From: Straminergon stramineum
Lineage: Eukaryota; Streptophyta; Bryopsida; Hypnales; Calliergonaceae
Assembly: GCA_963920665.1 (NCBI GenBank)
Contig: OY987270.1
Location: 22,470,019 to 22,534,018, forward strand
Length of the DNA: 64,000 nucleotides
Direction of reading: 5' to 3'
A program made the translations under genes and the position numbers. Below the pieces are notes generated by a model. That model made no database searches and was not told the DNA's origin. It saw nothing but the letters and a program-made list of their open reading frames with translations. The stretch's first letter is position 1. The number at the start of each line of letters is the position of its first letter. Shown in pieces: positions 38,356 through 49,314 of the stretch.

Positions 38356-41300
38356 TTTTTGTGTGTTCTTTGGATCGTTTGGCAATGATCAAGTTCATAA
38401 CATTGTAAACTCTTGTATGTCATTTTTGAATACTTCCACCAAGATCTCAATCTACAATCTTGTAAATGTTTTGTTTAGACTAGCTAAGATTGAGACGAAG
38501 ATGAGTAAATATGGATATAATTGACTTTTGTTTGCTCATAAGTGGGTTAACCAATTCGAGTAGGATTCTTGTGTCTCTTAGAAAATTGATAGGGATCTTG
38601 CAAGTGAGATTTAAGTGGTTACATTTTTTCTAAAAGAATCTTGGGGAGGGATATTTCTTCCCATCTTGAAGTGTTACAAAGTATCTAATGGAAGGAAAGA
38701 GATCTTGACATTTTGCCATGCCATTGGCATGATTTTGATTTTGATTTTCCTTTCGTAAGCTTGTTTTGCCAAGGTCTCTATATTTTTGTCTTTTAATCAT
38801 AATATTGACCACCAACATTTTCTTCTCAGAGGCAACATGTGCTAGTAGTCTACATTAGCTTTATTTTTGAGAAAGTGTTAGGATGGTGATCACTTAAAAT
38901 TTGATGAAGTATTGTATTTCTACATTCATTCATCTTTGGGACCAAAAAATACTTTTCTATCACATTCATGCACTTTTCATCCACATTTGGTGAATTCATC
39001 CACATTTTAAATAGAAATGGAAAATTTGTGGAGAAAAAAGATTATTTTTTCTTGGCAAAAAGTAGACGCTCATTTTGAAATGGTGCAATTTGGCCCCATG
39101 GTGCCAAAAAAAAAGGGTTGGTCTACATGGTTTGTGAATGTATATGGCAGTTTGGTGTTTAGGTCTGTACAATGCCTACAAAAGTTTTATTATAGTGCCA
39201 AAACAATCTACCATAAGTATATCCAACACTCTGTAATTGCAGCTTATTTAGGTGCAATTATCCAAACTTATGAGTGGTGGTTGAGGATGATTCAATACCT
39301 AGAGTTTGAAATAAAAAAGAAGTTTGAGGAGTCTTAGACAAACCTTACCATCAGGCATCAGCATTGAGTGAAGGATGAGAAGATGACAAAGCTCTTTGAA
39401 TTCTTTGACATCCACCAAGTATATTGAACTAAGACAAAATAGGATTAGGAGAGGAAGTACTTGGGCCCTTTAAGAAAATATCAACCTCAAAGTTCAAATT
39501 GATGATTGAAGCGGAAGTCTAGATTGACTAAATTATGGAAGTTGAAATTGACAATGACCTCAACTCATAAGAATTTCAAATATGTGTATTTTAGCATGTA
39601 AATGGATTGAAATGTATGTATTTTAATTAACAAGTGAAATCCTTATGAGATTCTACTTGGAAGTGACATGGATGAATTTCTGGAATTCAGGTATTATTAT
39701 GAGCCATGCTTATCGACCTATGGTAGAAGCACATGGCAATGAGAATTGCATATTTGCTAGAAACAAGTCCCTCACACTCTCTACTGTGTTGAAATTAAGC
39801 AAGCAATTAGTCAACAATTTAGGCATTATTATATCCATCTTGGCAACAATTACTGGAGTCCTTTCTAATTGTACCACAGAATATTTTAAGAATCTTCTTC
39901 ATGTTCCCATACTCAGATGTGTCCCCTTTTCTTCATGGCCCATCATCCTAAACCAATCACCTCCCAAGTCCATCTTTTGACTGAGAGTACAACCCATGGA
40001 CAAGAAGAGGGGAAATGTCACGTCCTTCACAAGCAAAGTACAAATTTATATCTAATCCAGAATAGGAGAGGCAACCCACACTTCCCGGCACAGTTGTGAC
40101 ACATCATGATTGGCTACAAGACTCTGAATATTGCAAACAACCCTTGTTGGACTTTGCAACCAACTTTTGGTCGGAAACAAGAAGGTATATATGACGAATA
40201 TGGATGGAGCAGAATCTTCAACCAATTTTTTTTTAATAATTATGTTTTGAGAAATAAATTCCGAAAAATTATGAAAATCTTATGAACTCTATTTCTGCAT
40301 ATGGAAAAATTTCCCACTATTGAAATCTCCCTTGCGAATATGTGTATATGCTTAAGTGGTCAGAAATGGGTTGCCTCGCCTACCCAATTCAAGTTTCTTG
40401 CCAGGGGCACTTCTTGAGTCCAAATCTAATGATTCCTCCTCCTTATCCGAGAACTGCTATGTATCGACTTGATGAGCGTGATTTTTTTTTGTGGGAGGTC
40501 CGAAATTTTGCACTCTCGGACAGGTTCTGCTCCAAAAAAATAACGCAGGTATCAACACCATTCTCCAAACTTGAAGATTCGGTAGGACCGAAACGAGGGT
40601 TCCCACGTCTTTTCTTAGTTGGGCCTTCGGCAGCCTTGGTGGACTTTTGGAGCAACGACCCATCTCCATCTCTTTCCGTCGCTCTTCTCCTGCGCTTTCT
40701 CACCAGCTTCCGTTCCTTCCCTGCCAATTGTCTCCCGATCTCGATTCGAGGAGCCTCCCTGTGATGGATCTTTGGCAGTCAATTCGTCGCAAGAGTGTTG
40801 TTGCGATGCGCAGGTTTTAACCACGATGCTGCGTTGACGGGCCATTGTATAGGGCACAGTATAAGGTCGACGCGGGGGGCACAAGTCTTCCAGAAATAAT
40901 TTGGGTACGTGTGTGGGGTTCTTTTTCATTGGGAGTTGGGAGTACAGCCAGAATTAATTGAAGGTTATACTCTGAATTGATTGTAAATTGCACTTCGGAG
41001 TGCACTTGTGGAGGCTGTTCTTGCATCCAAGTTGCTCTTGCTAGGAGGGGAAGAGATCGTGTGAATAAATTGAGCACATGGAGTAGTGAGTTGGGAGTTA
41101 ACGTTGCAAGATTCTTAGGAATTTGGGGAAGATTAGAGCTTCGGGGTCGAATTGAACTTGAGACTAGGTGAGTACAGTACGTGCACTCCCGAAGTACACT
41201 TAGCAGTTCGAAGCATTTGCTAAATTGATTTCTGCATTTCAATTTTGTGACGTGCCAGCACTTCGTTGAGCCTAGCAAATTAATGAAGAGAAACAAGTTT

Positions 41301-41703
41301 CATAGCGAGAAGTAGAACGGCATCAGACTACGTGAGACTGTAGCCCTTCTGATTATAGTAGAAGTTGCCTTAGATAGTAAGAACGAAATCAATGATCGAA
41401 TCCAGTCCGTAAGAAGAGCATGCCAATCGCATTTGTTACAATTTACTGCAGTTCAGACTAGTTGGACCAGCAGCGTTGTACTTCTGGATTTCCCCTACAG
41501 TAGCACAATTCTTCAAAATCCTATCGGAGACGGAGAATTTGCTGCAGTTACACGTGGATGAGCTGGGAAGGTGACTCCAATTTGCAACAGGTCTAGCTAG
41601 AGTTGAAATATTTATTCATATCTGATTCAGGACTCAATCTTGCAGAGTTCATCTGGTAACTTAAAATATACACATCAGCTGAGAATCACAGCAACCCCAA
41701 GGA
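38356..41703. other. Intergenic DNA upstream of the reductase gene
   Basis: From 38,356 to about 40,300 the DNA is AT-rich. ORFs at 39,017-39,337 and 39,645-39,980 show no domain I recognise and may be remnants of a mobile element. From 40,400 to 41,700 composition is more balanced. A strong donor-like ACTAG|GTGAGT at 41,167 and an acceptor-like TCTTGCAG at 41,645 could mark a 5' UTR intron of the reductase gene, but this is not provable here. Confidence 0.4.
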
Positions 41704-42753
41704 ATGACGAGCAGTCCTCAAATGCAACAGGGCGACCTCTGCTTGGTGACCGGCGGATCCGGCTACCTGGCCACATGGATCGAGAAGTATCTCCTGGAGG
41801 GCGGTTACCGCGTGCGCGCCACCGTCCGCTCCCTCCAGGACACCGAAAAGTTACAAACCCTGCAACCCCTTCTTCCTGGGGTTGAATTCGTCGAAGCCGA
41901 CTTGAGCCATGAAAACGGTTGGCAAGCCGCCGTGGAAGGCTGCCAATGGATTTTCCACGTCGCGAGCCCGCAAGCCGACAAGGGAGAGAGCGACCGCGTG
42001 GGCGGGGCCGTCGCCGGGATGAAGCACGTCCTGCACGCCGCCTTCACCTCCAACACGGTGAAGAAGGTCGTGGTCACCAGCTCCGAAGCAGCAGTGGCGT
42101 ACGGCCACCCCCGCAGCAAAACCGAAATCAGCGAGGACGACTGGACGGACACGAAGGTCGTGAAAAACGACTACATGAGAAGCAAGACACTCGCAGAGAG
42201 AGCCGCCTGGGCCATGAACAACGACCAGGCCCAAAATCCTAACGGCGTCCCGCTCTCCACAATCTGCCCAGGACTCATCCTCGGCCCGTCGCTGGTCCCG
42301 TGGGGCCGCTACAGCTTGAAGTCGCTCAAGGACATCGCCGACGGCACGACACCAGTCCTGCCGGACATGACCCTTCACGTGGTGGACGTCCGGGACTGCG
42401 CGCGCATGCACATCGCCATCATGGCCGACCCTGGCACCGACGGCCACCGCCACCTATCGTTCGGCGCCGTGGGGAAGTATGCCGACATGGGCCGCTACGT
42501 GCAGGAGCAGTATCCGAATTCGAACCTAAAACCCACGACGCGGGTCATGCCCAATGCGCTCATGTGGATTCTCAAATTCGTGTCCTCGGATGTTAATGGA
42601 ATTTACTCGCGGGTTGGGGTACACTTCCCGTATCATACCAAGTATCCCAACGTTTACAAGTACGAGTACACCAGTTATCCCGAGATGGTGCATGCGTCCA
42701 TTGAGAGCATGATTGCTCACAAGTGGATTGTTTTGCAACCCGGGACGAACTGA
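41704..42753 (+). CDS. Extended SDR family NAD(P)-dependent reductase (aldehyde/dihydroflavonol reductase-like), intronless
   Basis: A single uninterrupted frame of 349 residues. The nucleotide-binding motif is TGGSGYLATWI (about 16-26), followed by ATVRS with Arg42, which suggests NADPH preference. Catalytic residues of the extended short-chain dehydrogenases are Ser126/127 in VVVTSSEA, then Tyr157 and Lys161 in YMRSK. CPGLILGPS (188-196) and HVVDVRDCARMHI follow the family pattern. The style, with KTLAERAAW after the active site and YGHP before it, resembles bacterial aldehyde-reductase-type SDRs more than plant DFR or CCR, which are usually split by introns. The gene is much richer in G+C than its surroundings. 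It probably reduces an aldehyde or ketone; the substrate is unknown. The start ATG is the first in the frame. Confidence 0.88.
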   Translation: MTSSPQMQQGDLCLVTGGSGYLATWIEKYLLEGGYRVRATVRSLQDTEKLQTLQPLLPGVEFVEADLSHENGWQAAVEGCQWIFHVASPQADKGESDRVGGAVAGMKHVLHAAFTSNTVKKVVVTSSEAAVAYGHPRSKTEISEDDWTDTKVVKNDYMRSKTLAERAAWAMNNDQAQNPNGVPLSTICPGLILGPSLVPWGRYSLKSLKDIADGTTPVLPDMTLHVVDVRDCARMHIAIMADPGTDGHRHLSFGAVGKYADMGRYVQEQYPNSNLKPTTRVMPNALMWILKFVSSDVNGIYSRVGVHFPYHTKYPNVYKYEYTSYPEMVHASIESMIAHKWIVLQPGTN

Positions 42754-45066
42754 AATGTTGAGAGAGCTTTCCTGGCTCTGGACTGCAGGCAGGCGGGAAA
42801 GACGGACGGAGCTCTGCAGACAGTTGCAACATGGTCGGGTAGGGCCTCACTTGAAGAGCGAGTCAGTGCTGGAGGAAAAGAGTCTCTTGCAGTATAGTTA
42901 TTTGTTATCTAGTACATATAGTGTATTATACTTGGTACATAGTGTCACGGTACAAATTTTCATGCATCGCTTGAAAACACTCTTGAGTTTTAAAACTATT
43001 CCTAACAAAATAGGGAGAATAGTGTGATTCTTATGTACTGTACAAGTGAGTTGTTGCAAATGATGCAACGGTTGCTCTACTAGTAATCAACTATGAACAA
43101 GTTCATGGATTGCAAGAGTTTTTTGTAGTAGTGTTTAGGGTGATTTGTAATTTTCAATTTTGAGAAAAAAACCACTATTGTAACATTATACAAGTGTTTA
43201 AGTTGATGGTTTTCTTGAATCAATGAAGCATTATTCAACAATGTTGAATTTTCCCTCTTCAAGAAGATGAATATTATTGTTATTTGGTGAAAATGCAACG
43301 AGAAAGTCAAGTTTGTAGTTACAAGAAATTGGCTTTTGACAAAATAAGAAGAAATATAAGGAAGGCTAGCAAATGTCTTGAGGAAGAATATACTTTGAGT
43401 GCATTTGTGGAGTTCTTTCAAGAAAAGTTCTTCCTAATTGATGACCTCAAATCTCAAATTCTAAATCTAAATTCTCTTAGAAAACTAAAAACAGTGTAAA
43501 ATCCTCCAAATGGCAAAAATAGACATTCAATTGAAGAAAATAGAAAATTATTTGGGAAATACATGAAAAAATCATGCAAAGTGTAAAATTATCCTATATA
43601 CATGAATTATTAATGAAAGTCCAATTGAGGCATAACTCAAAAATTATGGCTAAAAATCTACCACTTTTGACACAAAATAGGCCAAAAATTTTGGAAATCA
43701 TCCAATCCCATCATAAAGAGTGGTGTCACTTTTTGGCAAAAAGATTCCCTAGGCAGATTGAAGCATTGGTCACCCTTTTGGATTCCTAGCAATTTTGGAT
43801 ATCCTTACCTTAAAAGTTTCACCGGGATGGAAAAGACTGAAACTAAATATGTACTAAAACATGACGTACTACCAGTAGACTAGGACAGTACGTGGATTCT
43901 TTTGAGGAGAGTATACAAAACACATGTTATCCTCTCATTCAGCCTCTCTTATCTGTTTGGAGTTTATTTTTTATTTTTTTAAAGTTCTGTTCAGAGTTTT
44001 GAAGACAGGTGAGAGGTGAGGTGAAATATTCATTTTACAATGGACACTATTTATGTTGTATTCATTATTTCTTCAAGAAACTTAAGCACTGATATTTTTT
44101 ATTTAATTTTAATGACTGCATGCTGTGGGATTTTTCCAAAGTTTGTTAATTATGTTTTTCAAAAACTTTTCCAAACTAGTTTATGAATCAAAATAGGTAC
44201 TGTAATCATTAAATTATTAACATAAAAAAATGTGAATTCATATTCAATAGAAAAATGATAATATCTTCTAAAAAATTAAAAAATTCCACATCATGTTCTC
44301 TATTATCTAATTGTATCCTTAAGATGTAAATTTTTATTGTGTAAGTTTATGAAAGCTATAAAAAGAATACGTTTTTATAAAAAGCTAATCCTAGAGAAAT
44401 TTGTTTTAGGTTGTGACATGAAGTCAAATAGATAATATAGTTTTGTGATATTTTGAACAATCCTTTTCTGTTTCAATCATGTTGTAATTAACTGCATCAT
44501 TCTTTTGGTTCTACATGTCAAAATTCAGAAGAGGCTTCTTTGATGCGGAATACTCTTCTCCAGTCTGCTTTGCTACGCTTGGACGTCTGACTTCTTCGAT
44601 CATCTGCTAAGTTATCAAGCAACAGTCCTGATAGGTTTCGTGTGTAAAATCTTCATCAATGTGAGTTGCAAAACGTGGAAAGATACAAGAGGATTTTGAA
44701 ACTTTCACAAGTACTCAACAGCGGTGTGCATATTTGAGGTGACAGCGCATGACTTCATGGCAAGGTTCTCTTCTTCCTTTCATGTATTGAGCAATGTATG
44801 ATTTTGAGGCCCAACTTTCGCAAGCTACACTAAACGTCAATTTCAATAAATTGGCGATATTTCCGCAGGCCACAACTTGTGATATGTATCTTCACAATGG
44901 TCTAATTTTAGGCCACCAACTAGCGCAGGCAGGCAGGCATAGATTTAGGTTTCAGGCCGCGCGTTCTGAGCCGTGCCAAAGTAATGGAAACGTTGTCCAT
45001 ACGTGAATTCTCTCTCTCTCTCCCAGGTGGAAACGTTGTGACCAAAGGCAATTCAGGAGACTTGGT
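42754..45066. other. Intergenic DNA between the reductase and PLATZ genes
   Basis: Mostly AT-rich. ORFs around 43,284-43,789 are short and unrecognised. From 44,520 the composition rises and may hold 5' untranslated exons of the PLATZ gene; a pyrimidine-rich tract ending TCTCCCAG at 45,026 looks like a 3' splice site for a 5' UTR intron. Confidence 0.45.
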
Positions 45067-45651
45067 ATGGGACCTCGGGGCGACAAGCCCAACGCTGAGG
45101 AACAAGAAGCAGTGCTAGCCAGGATGGTGCAAGCCGAGTACCTACTGGACCAACCTTGTCAAATGTGCGATGGCAAGGAAGGTTTCTGCTTCAATGTATT
45201 TTGCCTGCTGTGCCAAATCGGTGGCCTCTGCGCGTCGCTCTTCCAAACCTCCAGCAGCCCTCATTTCCAGCATGACAAAATCCAAGTGTTCAAGACCAGC
45301 TACCAGTACGTGGTCCGAGAGACGGAAATGCAGGCCCACTTTGATATCACGCGCTTGATCCAGAAGTACAACTCCAATGGCACCAAGTGCTACTACCTCC
45401 GCACGAAGCAAAGTAGCGGTAGTACTAGTCAGGCGCAGTCGACGCCCTCCACATCCCACAGTCCACGCCGCAGCCTTTGTAAAGGCTGCTGGAAGATGTT
45501 CACGTTGCCACGAGACCCCCAGGCCACCCCTGGCCTGGTGTGTTCGGTGGAATGTCTGCTTCGGTACAACAAGAGTGCGCGGCTCAAGGGGGGCAATCGG
45601 CGGCACAAAGCCAGAAAACAGAAGAACCCAACTCGATCGCCACTGGCCTGA
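45067..45651 (+). CDS. Divergent PLATZ zinc-binding protein
   Basis: The frame gives 194 residues in a single coding exon. It follows the PLATZ zinc signature with two changes: Cys31-x2-Cys34 (usually His)-x11-Cys46-x2-Cys49-x5-Cys55-x2-Leu58 (usually Cys)-x7-His66-x2-His69. The IQVFKTSYQYVVRETEM and ITRLIQKYN segments match the family's IRRYVYHDVIR and LIDCS region. The second signature is Cys138-x2-Cys141-x17-Cys159-x3-Cys163, with a longer loop than the usual 10-11 residues. The C-terminus is basic (GNRRHKARKQKN), a possible nuclear signal. PLATZ proteins are plant-specific, bind A/T-rich DNA or interact with RNA polymerase III factors, and act in the nucleus. Loss of one ligand and replacement of another suggest altered zinc binding. 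Confidence 0.75.
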   Translation: MGPRGDKPNAEEQEAVLARMVQAEYLLDQPCQMCDGKEGFCFNVFCLLCQIGGLCASLFQTSSSPHFQHDKIQVFKTSYQYVVRETEMQAHFDITRLIQKYNSNGTKCYYLRTKQSSGSTSQAQSTPSTSHSPRRSLCKGCWKMFTLPRDPQATPGLVCSVECLLRYNKSARLKGGNRRHKARKQKNPTRSPLA

Positions 45652-46361
45652 TCTCAAGAGCTCTCAAACTGGAGTAAGGTTTGGGGAGAAATGGGAGTCA
45701 AACCAGTCAAAACCGCAGATTCTCTCATTCATAATTAGGGCGAACTTCCATGCAGAGTCAGAATCGGAAAACAAATTTCAAGCTCTTGAAATTAGAATTG
45801 CTTTCATCAACTTTCACAAGGTTTTCTCTTCCATGTAAAAAGGGGAAAACTATATTTTAGGAGTAGCAAATGCTTTGTCTTGTTGTCAAATGAGAAGCAA
45901 TCAACTAGTTCAAAGTCCAATGTTAGAATTAGTTTTTCAAATGTCAAAAACTTGCTTCCCCAAGTTTTCACAAGACTCTTCTCCCTATAATTTTGCTAGC
46001 CAACTATTCTAATTCTTTTCTTGCAAATATTGCACATTTCCATATAGAATTCCGGAAAATACTTTGCCTTTCTTGCAAAGTTTGGGTAATTTTAGTACAT
46101 AGAAGTCCGCGCTACAAGAGTGTTAACCATTGCTTTTCATTATTTGTTGCATTTTTACTTCAATTTGTATAATTTTTGAAGTGTAGATTGGTAATTTGCC
46201 TAGGTTATTCATTTTCCTCACACCTAGTTCAAAAAGGTCCATACAAGCACCCAAAAGCGACACTACTATAAATCACCTATGGGTACATTCTAATTAATTT
46301 AAATATTTTTTTTTAAATTACAAGGATATAGTGTGAATGACCTCAAGAAAAATTCAATGTA
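45652..46361. other. 3' flank of the PLATZ gene
   Basis: Nothing recognisable; composition falls back to AT-rich within about 200 bp. Confidence 0.5.
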
Positions 46362-46589
46362 CACTAAATTGTGAAATTAGGTTGCCCCACACTATAGAAA
46401 TATTTGTTATTACTCTACAAAATCACACTACTTTTAAATTCGATATTGTTGTTATTGGGACTTGTGAACCTTCGTGTATACAAATGGAAGTATATGTAGA
46501 AATTTGTGTTGACTTCAATGGCTTGTAAAGTACTTTTCTTGGGATAAGTCAATCTAATAGTTATAGCAACCTAATTTCACTATTTAGTG
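46362..46589 (+). mobile_element. CACTAAATAG-TIR MITE, copy 2
   Basis: The left end CACTAAATTGTGAAATTAGG and right end reading CCTAATTTCACTATTTAGTG are inverted repeats, flanked by TA on both sides (46,360-46,361 and 46,590-46,591). The interior matches the 26.3 and 53.1-kb copies (GATATTGTTGTTATTGGGA, ACAAATGGAAGTATATG). It is 228 bp and non-coding. Confidence 0.85.
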
Positions 46590-46899
46590 TAGATGTCATT
46601 TCTTGATTTTTTGACACTCGAGAGATATTCTATGAATTTTCAAAGTTGAAAGCTTAGGAAGTTCTACACATACCACTTCACTCCCATAAACATGTGGATA
46701 CCATTGAAACACAAATTACTTGAACTACCATTGGTTGTCTAAATAGAATCTTCAATTCCAATTGTGTACTCTTCAAAACTTGTGGCGGTTTCTAGGTGAT
46801 TGTAGGTGGCCCTTTAAGGCCCAAAATGTGGATTGTAGAGAACAAAAAGAGGTGCACCTCGGTAATGGAAAACTTAAATTATTGCTTTTCACCTCTAAA

Positions 46900-47815
46900 C
46901 CTTGAAAGTCCCATTTGTATCCTCAAGGGACAAAATGAATTTTGTATAGGTTCCTAAGAGCTCAATTTTTGGTGAAACTTCTTAAGTGACTTTCTCATGA
47001 GATAGAAAATTTTATTCAATTTATTCAATTTTTATTTCAATTGGTGACCAAGAGCAAAATTTGTACTTTGAAGTACTACAATAAGCCTCAAACCGAACTT
47101 GGTATAAAAAAATCCACAAGAACTTTACATAAAAACTATAAAAATTTGCTTCTCATAGATTGTATTTTTGTCTAGTATGTGGATAGTTGATTCATTCCAT
47201 TTGGATTTTTGATGTGAAAGTCATAGAGCATCTTCTTTTGGGGGCAAGAAAAGTATCTTTTTGAAAAATAACATATAGGATTCGTGTTTTAGCTCAATTT
47301 TCACATTTTTTCCAAAACAAAATGTTCTGGAAAGTGAACTTTGAATGTTAGAACATCCTCACCATTGGAAGTAGTGTGTTTTAATTCTGTCTTAGAGCTA
47401 TTAACAATTTAGTTTTTTCCTCTATTATGTATCTTCTTCTATTTATCAATTCTTTAAAGAATGAAAAGCACATTATTTATTCAACTTTTATTTCCTATGT
47501 TCTCAACTCAATTCTTCATGATAAAAATAATTATAATTAAAATCTATAGTGCAAAGTTTTTAAATTAAGAATATTCAAAGTCTCATAAACTAGTTTGCTT
47601 TAGTACCAAAAAACATGAGTGCTCCACTTTGAAGGCATTTATCTTGCAATCTATGTAGTCGAAGTGTGTAAATTTTTTTACACACACTTTTATACTAGTC
47701 TAGTGTAAGACCCTATAGTTAAGTATGCAAAATTACCATTTTAAAATTTCTACTCTTTGAACTAGAAATGGCAGTTTTGAACAAGTTTTGAAAAAGGCCT
47801 TGGGACATTAGAAGT
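46900..47815 (+). mobile_element. TTAA-bounded element E of the long repeat family
   Basis: The left end is CCTTGAAAGTCCC after a degraded TAAA. The right end reads GGGACATTAGAAG and is followed by TTAA (47,816-47,819). It aligns by eye along its length with elements F (15.8 kb) and D (48.5 kb). Shared blocks are TTTATTTCAATTGGTGACC, ATTGTATTTTTGTCTAG and TAGTGTAAGACCCTATAG. Non-coding, about 916 bp. Confidence 0.45.
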
Positions 47816-48477
47816 TAAGGACAAGGCATTCAAATTTTGAACAACTATTGCATACAAGTACATCCAAAGCAAACAAAAATGTGTGTCTTTTCATCCATCG
47901 ATTATTTTCAAGATTTTTGTATTAGTTCTTTAACATTTGCACTATATAGATATTGAAGACTTAGTTTGCTTTGCAAATATTCTATAATTAAAAGTATACT
48001 ATTAGGTTTGGCCTCAAAAATAGCTTTCTCATTTCAAAAAATGGTCCTTCAGAATCAATTTGAATAGAAAAGTAAAAAAAATATCTTTTAAAAATCACTA
48101 TGATAAAAATTTAACATTTTGAACTTAAAAGAAAAAAATTCTTGTAAGAATCACATATATTGAATGTGCAATTGATTTTAGTAAGAATTTCCAATTTTTG
48201 GCTTCAAATTTTATTGAAAAACATTGGTTTGTGTTTTAGGTGATCTAATTGTATGGATATGATATATAGATCATATTTTACAACTATTGTTTGAAAATCA
48301 TTATGAAATCATTAAATTGAATTTTATTATACATCTTTACAATATTGGGAATTTTGAATTATATTTGATATGTAAGGGGTTAAATATGAAAAAAAGAGTT
48401 GATAAAATTTAGGAAGTTTGGAAGTGAATATTTCTATTTCTCAAGAAATTTTGACTTGGATTCCTTCTTATTTTTAA

Positions 48478-49310
48478 CCCTTGGGGAGACATATAAATTT
48501 TTTGGATAGGAACTTGGAGTCTCAACTTTTGGTATGACTTTAAAAATATTTTTCTTAAGATAGGAGAACAACTTCTCTTTACAAAATATGTTTCTTATTT
48601 CAATTGGTATCCAAGATCAAAAGTTATGCCACCAAAAATAAACAACTAGTTTTTTCATAGAATCATACTTTGATCTATATGGATAGATTTCATTAATTCT
48701 AGTTGGATTATTGATGTGAGAGTTATGAAGAATCTTGTTTTGGGGCAATTAACATATTTTTAGAAAAATAACTTCCAAGATTCAATTTGGAACCCAAATT
48801 TCATATTTTTTTTCCCCCCAAAATGGTTTACAAGTTTTGAGGTTGATTTCTAAAACAATCTTATTGCTAGGATTGACTAATTCAGTTATATCTTTAAATT
48901 ATTAACAATTTAGGCTTTCTTTCTATCTTGTACCTTCTTCTAAAATTTCTTGAAACCAAGTTCTTCTTTTTGAATTTGTTTTCTCTTTAGTCTCAATTCA
49001 ATTCATATATACTTTATAGATCTTATACATCAAAACTAAATATTGCAAAATTTTAAATTAATAGTATTCAAAGTCTAACAATCTAGTATAGAAAGGAGGA
49101 AAAAATGATATTTCACTTTTATCTGTTGATGTATTGCAATCTACATGATTCTAGTTTACACATTTTTACACTAGTGTAGTACAAGATACTATAATTGGAT
49201 ATACTAAAATATCAAAGTTATTATTTTTTTAAACTTCGCAATCAAAATGACATTTTTGGAGTGGTTCTTGCCTTCTTGGTAAAACATAGTGAGTCATGGA
49301 ACTTTAAGAG
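48478..49310 (+). mobile_element. TTAA-bounded element D of the long repeat family
   Basis: TTAA (48,474-48,477) precedes CCCTTGGGGAGAC. The right end reads GGAACTTTAAGAG and is followed by TTAA (49,311-49,314). The interior shares TTATTTCAATTGGTATCC, AATCTTGTTTTGGGGC and TAGTGTAGTACAAGA with E and F in the same order. The terminal inverted repeats themselves are weak, as expected for an old copy. Confidence 0.45.
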
Positions 49311-49314
49311 TTAA

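Noticed and set aside
39017..39980. ORFs of 106 and 111 codons
   Set aside because: They may be remnants of a mobile element, but I recognise no motif and cannot join them into one frame.
40342..40929. Overlapping ORFs on both strands in a balanced-composition stretch
   Set aside because: No domain on either strand; could be 5' region of the reductase gene.
41805..42738. Long minus-strand and alternative-frame ORFs in the reductase gene
   Set aside because: They are shadows of a GC-rich coding frame.
43284..43789. Two 71-codon ORFs downstream of the reductase
   Set aside because: Lys- and Leu-rich AT-driven frames with no domain.
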